Shown here: in pieces, positions 32,469 through 41,600 of the stretch
How positions within the stretch are numbered: the stretch's first letter is position 1
How the letters are laid out: the number at the start of each line of letters is the position of its first letter
Notes under the pieces: generated by a model
What the model was told of the DNA's origin: nothing
The model's input: only the letters and a program-made list of their open reading frames with translations
The model's database searches: none
Translations under genes and position numbers: made by a program
DNA from: DASYLJ01 sp964432595
GTDB taxonomy: Bacteria; Desulfobacterota; Binatia; DP-6
Length of the DNA stretch: 64,000 nucleotides
Reading direction: 5' to 3'
Assembly: GCA_964432595.1 (NCBI GenBank)
Contig: CAYSOF010000002.1
Coordinates: 124,001-188,000, forward strand

Positions 32469-33353
32469 ATGCCTCCCGCCGTCGGCACCGCGCTGCCCGC
32501 CATCCAACGCATCCCCTCGCGCGTGCGACCCTGGGAGAAGACGGTCGCCGGTCCGGAGATCCTCGCCGCGGCCCGCGCCGCCGAGGACGCCGGCTTCGCG
32601 TGGCTCTCCTGCAGCGACCACCCCATGGTGCCGGCGTCGCGCGCCGAGGCCATGGGACCCACGTGGTACGACGCCGGCAGCACGCTCGCGTTCGTCGCCG
32701 GCGTGACGTCGCGCATCCGGCTGCTGTCGCACGTGCTCGTCGTGCCGTACCGTCATCCGCTGGTCGTCGCGAAGCAGTACGGCACGCTCGACCATCTGAC
32801 CGGCGGTCGCGTCATCGTCGGCATCGGCAGCGGCCACCTGAAGCCCGAGTTCCGCTCGCTCGGTGCCGACTACGAGCGCCGCGGCAAGGTGACCGACGAG
32901 TACCTGCGCGCGATCGCCGCCGCGTGGGAGTCGGACGTCGCGAGCTTCCAGGGCGAGACGGTGTCGTTCCGCGACGCGATGGTGTGGCCGCGCCCCGCGC
33001 AGAAGCCCCGTCCGCCGTTCTGGGTCGGCGGCAACTCGGCGGCGGCGCTGCGTCGCGCGGCGAAGCTCTGCGAGGGCTGGATCCCGTGGGCGCTGCCCGT
33101 CGAGGAGTTCGCCCAGCTCGTCGCGAACGCGAAGACGGTGCGCGCCGAGGCCGGCCGCACCGATCCCATCGAGATGGTGGCGCCGCTCGAGATCCCCGCG
33201 GCCATGACGGCCGACGCCGCGCTGGCGCTGCTCCGGAGCTGGGTCGCAGCCGGTGCGACGTCGTTCCACCTCGGCGTGCCCGCCGACTCGTTCGCCGAAT
33301 ACATCGACCGGCTCGGTTGGATCGGCACGCACGTGATCGCGCGCCTCGACTGA
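32469..33353 (+). CDS. Luciferase-like F420-dependent oxidoreductase
   Basis: A 294-residue TIM-barrel oxidoreductase (GPEILAAARAAEDAGFAWLS, RIRLLSHVLVVPYRHPLVVA, GGRVIVGIGSGHLKPEF, then PPFWVGGNSAAALRRAAK). This pattern fits F420-dependent members of the luciferase superfamily. ATG 32469 was preferred over the frame start at 32433, whose extra 12 residues overlap the terminator hairpin region. The stop overlaps the next ATG (TGATG). Confidence 0.86.
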   Translation: MPPAVGTALPAIQRIPSRVRPWEKTVAGPEILAAARAAEDAGFAWLSCSDHPMVPASRAEAMGPTWYDAGSTLAFVAGVTSRIRLLSHVLVVPYRHPLVVAKQYGTLDHLTGGRVIVGIGSGHLKPEFRSLGADYERRGKVTDEYLRAIAAAWESDVASFQGETVSFRDAMVWPRPAQKPRPPFWVGGNSAAALRRAAKLCEGWIPWALPVEEFAQLVANAKTVRAEAGRTDPIEMVAPLEIPAAMTADAALALLRSWVAAGATSFHLGVPADSFAEYIDRLGWIGTHVIARLD

Positions 33354-33847
33354 TGGCGCGCAACGTCGAGGTGAAGGCGCGCGTCGCCGACCTGGGCCGG
33401 GTGCGCGCGCTCGCGGAAGGGCTCGGCGCGCGCGACGCCGGCGTCCTCGAGCAGACCGACCGCTACTACGAGCTCGACGGTGGCCGCCGCCTGAAGCTGC
33501 GCACGATGCCGGGCCGCCCCGCGGAGCTCATCCGGTACGACCGTCCCGAGACGTCGGGCATCCGTCCGAGCGACTACGAGATCACGAACGTCCGCGAGGA
33601 CGACGCGTGCCTGGTGCCGAAGTCGAAGCCCGTGGCCGTCGTGAAGAAGCGGCGCGAGCTGCTGCTGCTCGACAACGTCCGCATCCACCTCGACACGGTC
33701 GACGGGCTCGGCACGTTCGTCGAGCTGGAGGCGGTGCTCGACGCCACGCACGATGACGCCACGTGCACGGCGCAGGTCGTGCGGCTGGTCGACGCGCTCG
33801 GCCTGCACGACCAGGTGCGCGCGTCGTACGGCGACATGGTGTCATGA
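33353..33847 (+). CDS. CYTH-domain protein (class IV adenylate cyclase/thiamine-triphosphatase type)
   Basis: A 164-residue single-domain CYTH protein, with a CyaB-like N-terminus (MARNVEVKARV, carrying the acidic/basic tunnel motif) and later strands LKLRTMPGRPAELIRYDRP, VKKRRELLLLDNVRIHLDTV and GTFVELEA. CYTH enzymes act on triphosphates; members include cyclases and triphosphatases. Coupled by overlap to the oxidoreductase before it and the GT-A-like protein after it (ATGA). Confidence 0.85.
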   Translation: MARNVEVKARVADLGRVRALAEGLGARDAGVLEQTDRYYELDGGRRLKLRTMPGRPAELIRYDRPETSGIRPSDYEITNVREDDACLVPKSKPVAVVKKRRELLLLDNVRIHLDTVDGLGTFVELEAVLDATHDDATCTAQVVRLVDALGLHDQVRASYGDMVS

Positions 33848-34647
33848 CGGGCGTCGCGCTCGCCGCCACGCTGCACGACGCCACGGGCGCGCTGGCCGAC
33901 GACGTCGAGCGCGCGCTGCCGCGTCTCCAGCGGCTCTACGCCCACGTCGCCGTGTCGACGAGCCCGCCGACGTCGCCGCGGATCGTGCGGCTGCTGGCCG
34001 ACGCCGGCGCCCACGCCGGCACGCCGCCGGCCAACACGCGCGGCCCGCTCTATCGCATGTCGCTGCGCCGGGCGCTCGCGAGCGGCGCGGCCCGCGTGCA
34101 CTACCTGGACTTCGATCGCGCCATCCACTGGAAGGGCCGCGAGCTGCCGGCGATCGTCCGCCTCGGGACGCGCCACGACGCCCTGTGGATCGGCCGCACG
34201 GCGAAGGCGCACCGCTCGCACCACCTGCCGCTGCACGCGACGGAGACCGTGGTGAACCAGCTGTTCGCGCGCGAGCTGGGCATCACTGGCCGCGTCGACT
34301 TCCTGGTGCCGTCGTTCATCCTCGACCGCGTCCGCACCGCCCAGCTGCTGGAGCGGTCGAAGACCCGCGACGAGGGCATGTACGGCGAGTGGGTCGCGCT
34401 GCTCGCCGCGATCGATCCGTCGCCGGCCTACGTCGAGTGCCGCGGTCTCGATTGGGAGACGCCCGACCGCTTCCGCAAGCAGGTGCGCCGTCTCGGCAAG
34501 CCCGCGTGGCGGCGCAAGCAGGAGACGCCAGCCGAGTGGTCGTTGCGCATCGAGATGGCGGCGACGATCCTCCGCGTGTTCCATCGCACGCGGAAGCGCT
34601 GGCCGACGCGCGACGTCCGCGTGACGCGGCTCGCGACGCGGGCTTGA
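33844..34647 (+). CDS. Hypothetical protein with a glycosyltransferase-A-like DxD region
   Basis: A 267-residue protein of unknown family. A hydrophobic strand leads into YLDFDRAIHW, which looks like the metal-binding DxD turn of GT-A enzymes. LYRMSLRRALASGAARVH just before it, and the later PSFILDRVRTAQLL and GMYGEWVALLA segments, are also suggestive. ATG 33844 overlaps the CYTH stop (ATGA) and gives the N-terminus MTGVALAATLHDATGALADD; the 27 codons further upstream are a shadow of the CYTH gene. The glycosyltransferase idea is tentative. Confidence 0.65.
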   Translation: MTGVALAATLHDATGALADDVERALPRLQRLYAHVAVSTSPPTSPRIVRLLADAGAHAGTPPANTRGPLYRMSLRRALASGAARVHYLDFDRAIHWKGRELPAIVRLGTRHDALWIGRTAKAHRSHHLPLHATETVVNQLFARELGITGRVDFLVPSFILDRVRTAQLLERSKTRDEGMYGEWVALLAAIDPSPAYVECRGLDWETPDRFRKQVRRLGKPAWRRKQETPAEWSLRIEMAATILRVFHRTRKRWPTRDVRVTRLATRA

Positions 34648-34669
34648 CCGGGTCGTCGCGCGCGGGAAT

Positions 34670-35530
34670 ATGCCCGCCGTGCGACTCGCGACCTTCACGC
34701 ACGGCGGCGCCACGCGAGTCGGCGTCGTCGACGGCGACACGATGATCGACCTGGCGGCGGCGCGGCCGTCGTTGCCGCGACAGATGCTGGCATTCCTGAC
34801 GGCGGGCCAGCCCGCGATGGACGCGGCGCGTGCAGCGGTGACGGCGGACGCGCCGCGGCTGCCGCTGGCCGACGTGCGGCTCGAGGCGCCGATCGCGCGC
34901 CCGCCGAAGTTCCTCGCGATCGGCCTCAACTACGCCGACCACATCCGCGAGACGCGGCGCGAGAAGCCCGAGTTCCCCGTCTTCTTCAACAAGCAGTCGA
35001 CGTGCGTGAACGGGCCGTACGACCCGATCGTCATGCCGAAGGTATCCGTCGAGCTCGACTACGAAGGCGAGATGGGCTTCGTCATCGGCCGTCGGTGCCG
35101 CGAGGTGCCGAAGGCGCGCGCGCACGAGGTGGTCGCCGGTTTCCTCGTCGTCGACGACGTCAGCGTGCGCGACTGGCAGTTCCGCGCGCCGACGATGACG
35201 CTCGGCAAGTCGTTCGACACCCACGGTCCGATCGGCCCGTGGATCGTCACGCCCGACGAGATCGGCGATCCGCACGCGCTCGACCTGACGACGTTCGTCA
35301 ACGGCGAGCGCCGCCAGCGCTCGAACACGCGCGAGCTGATCTTCGACTGCTGGACGATCATCGAGCTCCTCTCGACGGTGTTCACGCTGGAGCCCGGCGA
35401 CGTGATCTCCACCGGCACGCCCGGCGGTGTCGGCGGCCCGAAGCGCAAGTTCCTGCAGGTCGGCGACGTCGTGCGGGTCGAGATCGGCGGTATCGGCCAC
35501 ATCGAGAACCGGGTGGTGGCTGCCTCATGA
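34670..35530 (+). CDS. Fumarylacetoacetate hydrolase-family protein
   Basis: A 286-residue FAH-family hydrolase or isomerase. N-terminal small domain (VRLATFTHGGATRVGVVDGD), then the catalytic domain: FLAIGLNYADHIRETRREKP, the metal-binding ELDYEGEMGFVIG, VVDDVSVRDWQ, GKSFDTHGPIGPWIVT and the C-terminal GDVISTGTPGGVGGPKR. Members cleave C-C bonds in aromatic catabolism or decarboxylate oxaloacetate. The stop overlaps the CoA-binding gene (ATGA). Confidence 0.92.
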   Translation: MPAVRLATFTHGGATRVGVVDGDTMIDLAAARPSLPRQMLAFLTAGQPAMDAARAAVTADAPRLPLADVRLEAPIARPPKFLAIGLNYADHIRETRREKPEFPVFFNKQSTCVNGPYDPIVMPKVSVELDYEGEMGFVIGRRCREVPKARAHEVVAGFLVVDDVSVRDWQFRAPTMTLGKSFDTHGPIGPWIVTPDEIGDPHALDLTTFVNGERRQRSNTRELIFDCWTIIELLSTVFTLEPGDVISTGTPGGVGGPKRKFLQVGDVVRVEIGGIGHIENRVVAAS

Positions 35531-35934
35531 CGGACGAGGCGACCGCCGGCCGCGTACTCAGGGACTTCACGCACATCACGGTGGTCGGCATCTCGCCGCG
35601 CATCGAGCGCGACTCGCACCGCGTCGCCTCCTACCTGCGCCACGTCGGCTACGCGGTCACGCTGGTGAACCCGCTGGTCGAGCGCGTGCTCGACATGCCC
35701 GTCTGGCCGAGCCTCGACGCCGTGCCCGGACCGATCGAGGTGGTCGACGTGTTCCGTCGCTCGGAGCTGGTGCCGCCCGTCGTCGACGCCGCGATCGCCG
35801 TCGGCGCGAAGGCCATCTGGATGCAGGACGGCGTCGAGCACGAGGAAGCGGCGGCGAAGGCGCGGGCGGCGGGGCTCATCGTCGTGATGGACCGCTGCAT
35901 GATGCGCGACCACGCGAACGGCCTCGGCGACTAA
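35527..35934 (+). CDS. CoA-binding (Rossmann) domain protein
   Basis: A 135-residue single-domain protein of the CoA_binding family: HITVVGISPRIERDSHRVAS at the N-terminus, GYAVTLVNP, EVVDVFRRSELVPPVVDAAI, AIWMQDGVEHEEAAAKARAA and the conserved late VVMDRCMM. Stand-alone versions are widespread, bind CoA and have no settled role. Its tail overlaps the end of the convergent GFA-like gene by four bases. Confidence 0.92.
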   Translation: MTDEATAGRVLRDFTHITVVGISPRIERDSHRVASYLRHVGYAVTLVNPLVERVLDMPVWPSLDAVPGPIEVVDVFRRSELVPPVVDAAIAVGAKAIWMQDGVEHEEAAAKARAAGLIVVMDRCMMRDHANGLGD

Positions 35935-36344
35935 CGCGGCGGCTGCGCGTCGAACCGTGGCAGCCCGTCGGTGATCGCATGCCACGCCGCCTGCTGGCCG
36001 ACGAACGCGTGCCAGACCGGCCGCAGCGGCGGGTCGCCGTCGAGGACGCCGGCGTTCATCACGACGAGGCTCGTGCCCTCGAGCGGGACGGGCATCGGCG
36101 AGCCGCAGACGCGGCAGAACACGCGCCGATAGCGCGGCGGCTCGCGCAGGAGCGGCGCGTCCCAGACCGTCAGCAGCTGTTCGCCGCGGGTCCAGCGGAA
36201 CCCCGCTGCCTCGGTGGCGATCTCGGCGGCGCACGCCGCGCCGGTCGCCTTCCGGCAGCGCGCCGCGTGACAGTACTGCACCGGCGAGAGCTCACGCTCG
36301 ATCGCGAACGCCACGCCGCCGCACAGGCAGCTTCCCGTCACCAT
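35931..36344 (-). CDS. GFA/CENP-V domain protein
   Basis: A 137-residue zinc-binding protein of the GFA (glutathione-dependent formaldehyde-activating enzyme-like) family. Seen: GSCLCGGVAF near the N-terminus, CHAARCRKATGAACAAE in the middle and FCRVCGSPM, the expected Cys ligands. Members bind S-hydroxymethyl-glutathione-type adducts or have unknown roles. ATG at 36344 follows an AAGGAG ribosome site. Divergent from the aldehyde dehydrogenase gene. Confidence 0.9.
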   Translation of the reverse strand: MVTGSCLCGGVAFAIERELSPVQYCHAARCRKATGAACAAEIATEAAGFRWTRGEQLLTVWDAPLLREPPRYRRVFCRVCGSPMPVPLEGTSLVVMNAGVLDGDPPLRPVWHAFVGQQAAWHAITDGLPRFDAQPPR

Positions 36345-36375
36345 GTCGTCTCCTTCGCATGCGCCGCGATGCGCA

Positions 36376-36404
36376 TTGCCGTGCTCCGTCGACTGGGCTA
36401 GGCA
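36376..36404 (+). promoter_or_regulatory. Candidate promoter TTGCCG-N17-TAGGCA
   Basis: -35-like TTGCCG at 36376-36381, 17 bases, -10-like TAGGCA at 36399-36404, upstream of the aldehyde dehydrogenase start. A similar set (TTGCGC-N16-TAGGCT, 37848-37875) precedes the VOC gene. Pattern only, no experimental support. Confidence 0.35.
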
Positions 36405-36436
36405 CCGAGAACTACTCCACCCGTCACGGAGGCACC

Positions 36437-37840
36437 ATGGACGCGTATCAGATGGTCATCGACGGGCGTTCGGTCTCGACGCCCGAGCAGGACGACGTCA
36501 TCAACCCCGCGCGCGGCGAGCCGTTCGCGACCTGTCCCCGCGGCAGCGCGGCGCACGTCGACCAGGCCGTGCAGGCGGCGGCCGCCGCCTACAAGACGTG
36601 GCGCAAGGACGAGGCGCTGCGTCGCGCGAAGCTGAACGAGTGCGCCGCCGCCATCCAGGGCCGCGCGCAGGAGATCGCGCACGTCCTCTCGCAGGAGCAG
36701 GGCAAGCCGCTCGCCGCCGCGATGGGCGAGGTGTTCGGCGCGTCGATGTGGTTCAGCTACTACGCGAACCTGCAGCTCGCGCCCGAGGTGCTGGCCGACG
36801 ACGGCGAGAAGCGCATCGAGGTCGTGCGCAAGCCGCTCGGCGTCGTGGCCGCCATCACGCCGTGGAACTTCCCGGTGATCCTGCTCGCGTGGAAGCTCGC
36901 GCCGTCATGGCTCGCAGGGAACACCGTCGTCGCGAAGCCGTCGCCGTACACGCCGCTCACGTCCCTCATGGTGGCGGATACACTGAAGGACATCGTGCCG
37001 CCGGGCGTGCTGAACGTGCTCTCGGGCGGCAACGATCTCGGCGCGCTGCTCTCGAAGCACCCCGACGTGCGGAAGATCTCGTTCACCGGCAGCGTCGCGA
37101 CGGGCAAGAAGATCGCCGCGGTCGCCGCCGACGACCTGAAGCGCGTGACGCTCGAGCTCGGCGGCAACGATCCGGCCATCGTGCTCGACGACGTCGATCC
37201 GAAGGCCGTCGCCGACGGGCTCTTCTGGGGCGCGTTCCAGAACTCGGGTCAGGTCTGCACCGCCATCAAGCGGCTCTACGTGCACGAGAAGGTCTATCAG
37301 CCGATCGTCGACGGCATCGTCGAGCGCGCGAAGAAAGTGCGCGTCGGCGACGGCCTCGACCCCGAGACGCAGCTCGGGCCGATCAACAACAAGATGCAGC
37401 TCGAGCGCGTGATGGGCCTTGTCGACGACGCGAAGAAGAGCGGCGGCAAGGTGCTCGCCGGCGGCGTGCGGCTCGAAGGCTCGGGTTACTTCTACCCGCC
37501 GACGATCGTCAGCGAGGTGGGCGAGGGCGTGCGGCTCGTCGACGAGGAGCAGTTCGGCACCGCGCTGCCCATCATCAAGTACTCGAAGCTCGACGACGCG
37601 ATCGAGCAGGCGAACCGCACCCACTACGGGCTCGGCGGCTCGGTGTGGAGCAGCGACACCGAGCGCGGCAAGGCCGTCGTCCAGGAGCTCGAGTCGGGCA
37701 CGGGCTGGGTGAACCACCACATGGACATCACGCCGTTCGCGCCGTTCGGCGGCGCCAAGTGGAGCGGCATCGGCTACGAGAACGGCCGCTGGGGCTACGA
37801 GGCCTTCACCGAGCTCCAGGTCGTCAACGTCAAGAAGTGA
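36437..37840 (+). CDS. NAD(P)+-dependent aldehyde dehydrogenase
   Basis: Oxidises an aldehyde to its acid. The 467-residue length fits the ALDH superfamily. Active-site residues are visible: Asn144 (TPWNFPVI), Glu240 (VTLELGGNDP) and catalytic Cys274 (NSGQVCTAIK). The C-terminal FAPFGGAKWSGIG block is present. ATG at 36437 follows a GGAGG ribosome site; the 26 upstream codons were rejected. It stands alone between a divergent GFA-like gene and the VOC gene, so substrate cannot be guessed. Confidence 0.93.
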   Translation: MDAYQMVIDGRSVSTPEQDDVINPARGEPFATCPRGSAAHVDQAVQAAAAAYKTWRKDEALRRAKLNECAAAIQGRAQEIAHVLSQEQGKPLAAAMGEVFGASMWFSYYANLQLAPEVLADDGEKRIEVVRKPLGVVAAITPWNFPVILLAWKLAPSWLAGNTVVAKPSPYTPLTSLMVADTLKDIVPPGVLNVLSGGNDLGALLSKHPDVRKISFTGSVATGKKIAAVAADDLKRVTLELGGNDPAIVLDDVDPKAVADGLFWGAFQNSGQVCTAIKRLYVHEKVYQPIVDGIVERAKKVRVGDGLDPETQLGPINNKMQLERVMGLVDDAKKSGGKVLAGGVRLEGSGYFYPPTIVSEVGEGVRLVDEEQFGTALPIIKYSKLDDAIEQANRTHYGLGGSVWSSDTERGKAVVQELESGTGWVNHHMDITPFAPFGGAKWSGIGYENGRWGYEAFTELQVVNVKK

Positions 37841-37847
37841 TCGGGGC

Positions 37848-37875
37848 TTGCGCGGCGTGGACCCGGCTCTAGGCT
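37848..37875 (+). promoter_or_regulatory. Candidate promoter TTGCGC-N16-TAGGCT
   Basis: -35-like TTGCGC at 37848-37853 and -10-like TAGGCT at 37870-37875, seven bases before the VOC start. If used, the message would be nearly leaderless, in line with the missing ribosome site. Confidence 0.35.
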
Positions 37876-37881
37876 GGGTCC

Positions 37882-38310
37882 ATGGCCGTGCAGCTCAACC
37901 ACACCATCGTCTGGGCGCGCGATCGCGACGCCTCCGCGCTGTTCCTGAGCGAAATCCTCGGTCTCGATGCGCCGCTGGTGCTCGGAGAGTTCGCGGTCGT
38001 GAAGGTCGGCGACACGTCGCTCGACTTCATGGCCAGCGATGCGCCCACCTCGCAGCACTATGCGTTCCTCGTGAGCGAGGCGGAGTTCGACCAGATCTTC
38101 GGTCGCATCCGTGAGCGCGGCTTACCCTTCTGGTCCGACCCGCACCATCAGCACAAGGGCGAGATCAACACGTGGGACGACGGCCGCGGCGTCTACTTCG
38201 AGGATCCGAGCGGCCACAACCTGGAGATACTGACGCGGCCGTACGGCAGCGCCGGCACGAGCGCGGAGCGGCCGCATCCGCTGGTGATGAAGCCGCTCGA
38301 GGGTGGCTAG
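37882..38310 (+). CDS. VOC-superfamily (glyoxalase/dioxygenase fold) protein
   Basis: A 142-residue protein with one glyoxalase/bleomycin-resistance/extradiol-dioxygenase fold. The metal positions are N-terminal His (QLNHTIVWARD), middle His (SQHYAFLVSEAEFD) and late Glu in YFEDPSGHNLEILTRPY. Possibly a metal-dependent lyase or isomerase; the specific family was not recognised. No ribosome site is seen before ATG 37882. Confidence 0.88.
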   Translation: MAVQLNHTIVWARDRDASALFLSEILGLDAPLVLGEFAVVKVGDTSLDFMASDAPTSQHYAFLVSEAEFDQIFGRIRERGLPFWSDPHHQHKGEINTWDDGRGVYFEDPSGHNLEILTRPYGSAGTSAERPHPLVMKPLEGG

Positions 38311-38364
38311 GCGGCCCCGTCGCATTGGGCTAAGCGTCGCGGACCTACTGCACAGGAGGCTCCG

Positions 38365-38637
38365 ATGACGACGACCACTCGATTCGGCCTGCGGGCCGGG
38401 CTCACCGCGGCGATCTTCACGGCCGGATTCCTCTGCGGCTCGGTGGCGCAGCTGCCGGCGTCGACCGACATGAAGGACCTGACCGGCAAGGCGATGGAGG
38501 CCGCGGGCGGTCAGGGCGGCGCGCTCGGCGCGGCGGCCAAGCTCGGCACGTCGATCACCGACATGCAGGAGCACCTCGACGCGCTCAACAAGAACATGGA
38601 GACGCTGAAGGAGATCAAGGGGATGCTGGGCGGCTGA
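38365..38637 (+). CDS. Small exported or membrane-anchored helical protein
   Basis: A 90-residue protein with an N-terminal hydrophobic stretch (LRAGLTAAIFTAGFLCGSVA) that is a signal peptide or anchor, then a Gly/Ala-rich helical part (GKAMEAAGGQGGALGAAAKL) and a C-terminal heptad-like helix (MQEHLDALNKNMETLKEIKG). Ribosome site CAGGAGG upstream of ATG 38365. Its stop abuts the convergent AsmA-like gene. Function unknown. Confidence 0.75.
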   Translation: MTTTTRFGLRAGLTAAIFTAGFLCGSVAQLPASTDMKDLTGKAMEAAGGQGGALGAAAKLGTSITDMQEHLDALNKNMETLKEIKGMLGG

Positions 38638-41600
38638 TCAGCCGGCGGCACCCAGCCCGATCGCGACCACCGGTGGGCCGTCGGCCGGCTGCTCCTCGCC
38701 GGCCGGCGGCTCGCCGGGCTTCACGCGCGCGCCGTCGACGCCGTGCGATTCGACGAGCGCCTTCCGCACCGCCGCGACGCGTGCGTCGCCGAGCGCCTTC
38801 TTCTCGTCGTCGGAGAGGTCGCCGCGCTCGGTGAGCCACTCTTCGAGGAGCTTCGAGTCCTCGTCGTCGAGCGCGCCTTCCTCGTCCTTCGCGCGCGCCT
38901 CGAGCGCGAGGCGGATGCGGTCGCGCGCCCCGCGCGACGGCAGGTTCCGCAGCGCGCCGAACACGCCTTGCGGCGCACCCAGCTCCGCACTCAGCTTCTG
39001 CTCGCGCAGCCAACGGATGTCCTTCGGCGTGGGGACCGCGCTCAGCGTGATCGCGACGCCCGGACGGCTCGCCAGGAACTCGGCGAGCTTGTCGACGTTC
39101 TCGCTCGCCTCGCTCGTCAGTGTCGCGCGCCCGACCTGGAACTCGATGCCGATCGGCCCGGGGCCTTCGCCGTCGCCCCCGCCGAACGCCGCTCCGATGA
39201 GCTTCAGCGGCGACGTCAGCGCGCCGAGCAGCGCCGCGCGCAGCGCCTGCGCGACGATCGAGCCGATCGGAACAGTCGTGCCGGTCTCGTCGACCTTCAC
39301 CGGGATGTCGAACTTGATGTCGCCCTTCAGGTCGCGCATCAGCGCGAGTGCCGTCGTCAGCGGAATGCCGAACTGCTGCGCGAAGAGGCTGTCGCCCTCC
39401 TTGCCGCCGAGGTCGAAGTTGCTGAGCGTCAGCGCCGTCGTGGTGTCGTACTTCCCCTTGCCGAAGGTGCCCTTCGTCGTGACGGTGAGCTTCCCGCGCG
39501 CGATGCTGTAGGGCGACATCGTCGTCGCGAAGGGATTGAACGGGATCAGCGCGAGGTCGCGCGTCTTCACCTCGAACTTGCCACCGGCCGGGCTCACGTC
39601 ACCCGTGACCTCCACCGTGCCCTTCGTCGAGCTCGTCGTCTTGAGCTTGATGTCGGCCATCGCGAGGTCCGGCCACTGGACGTTCTTCGCGTCGAAGACG
39701 AACGGCTTGAAGTCGCCCGCCCAGAACGGTTTCACCGTGCGGTCGGTCACGCGTACGCGGCCGTCGGTGAGCGCGAGCTTCGTGATGACGACGTTCGCCG
39801 GCGCGGGCGTCGTCGTGCCCGTTGCGGCCGCCGCCGTCGAGGGTGGCGTCGCGGTAGTCGTCGGCGTCTTGGTGGTAGCCGCGGGCTCCGCCGTCGTCGC
39901 GAACGCGGGCATGACCATGCCCTCGGGGGTGCGCGTCAGCTGCACGTACGGCGTCGCGATCGTGAGCGCCGAGAGCTTCACCTGGACCGGCCCCTGCGCC
40001 GGCGGCGTCGCCATGACGCCAGGCAGCCGCACCTCCTCGATGCCGATGTCGATCGTCTTCGCGCCGACGCCGAACTCCTTGCCGTCGCCCTTGGCCATCC
40101 ACGGGTCGCCGAACGCGAGCGTGCCCGTCACCGTCACGTCGCCGGCCGGCGCGGCCTGCGAGCCCGCGGCGAGATCGAGGTCCAGGTTCAGCGACCCGCG
40201 CTGGAGCAGCTCCGGCGGCAGCGCGCCGACGAACGTCACCAGCTCCGGCAACGCGAGGTTGGCGATCGCGAGCTTGCCCTTGAACCCCGGCGGCTTCACG
40301 AGCGCCTCGCCGTCGAGGTCGAGCGTCGCGTCGCCGACCTTGAGCGCGACGTCGACCGGCGCCGTCTGCTCGCCCTCGTCGTGGAGACGTCGTACGCCCA
40401 CGTCGACGCCGACCTGCATCGGCGCCGGCGTGTGGCCGTAGACGTCGACCACCGAGTCCGCGACCGTGACCGTCCCCACCGACCACCGCCAGGGCTTGGC
40501 GGGCTCCGTGGGCTCCGCCGCCGGCGCGGGCTCGGCCGCGGGCGGCGGCTCGGACGGTGGCGCCGGCTGCGCTTCGCCCTCCTGCACGAGGACGCCCTTG
40601 CGCTGGGCAGCGACCATGAGCGGCAGCGGGTCGCCGCCGGTGAGACGCACGACGAGCGACGCGTTGCGCAGGTCGACGCTGCCGACGTGGACCCGCTGCG
40701 CCTCGAGGTCGAGCGGGTCGAGCGTGACGACGAGCCGCTTCCAGCTGAGCGCCGGCTCCTCGAGACCGCCGACGAGCAGCGTCAGGTCGTCGATGGTGGC
40801 GCCGCCGCGCAGCTCGTTGCGCTTCCCGGTCTCGAGGTAGTGCCGCACGGAGAAGCCGACGAGGCCGGTCAGGTTGGTCCAGCCGACGTCGGGCACGTAG
40901 ACGCGGCTGCGATTCAGCGGCAGGCGCCGCGCCTTCAGGTCGGTGTCGACGTCGAAGCCGCCGTCCGGGCGGATCGACAGCAGCGAGTCGACGCGCAGCA
41001 GGCCCTGGTCGACCGCGACGTCGAAATGGAGCCGCGCCGGCTGCCCGTAGGTTCCGGGTTGGAGCGCGATCTCCTGGAGGTCGATCGCGTCGATGTCGAT
41101 GTCGATCGGCTCCGCGCCGCCGACCATGAGGTCGCGGAAGCGGAGGCCACCCTTGCGCAGCACGAAGTGATCGATCGCGACGCCCCAGGTCGAGGGCTCC
41201 GGCGGCGGCGCGTCTTCCGCCACCGGCTCGCCCTTGGGGACGAGCGCCATAAGGTTGATCTCGCCGCTGGCCAGGCGATCGAGCGCGATCTTCGGGTCGT
41301 CGAGCTCGACGTCTTCGAGGCGGATGGTCTTACCGAACAACGCCAGCCAGCCGAGGTTCACCGCGAAGCGCTTCCAGGCGACGATGGGCGTCTCGTCGGG
41401 CAGGGGCTCGGCCGCCTCGGGGGCAGGCTCGGGCGCAGGGCCCGTACGGACCGCGACGTCCTCCAGCGCGACGCCGCCACGGAGCAGGGCCAGGTCGACG
41501 TCGCCGACGCTGACCCGCGCGCTCAGCGCGGTCGAGGCCTGCGACTCGATGATCGGGCGGAGCACATAGGGCAGGGCGATCCGGATCACCACCACCAGCG

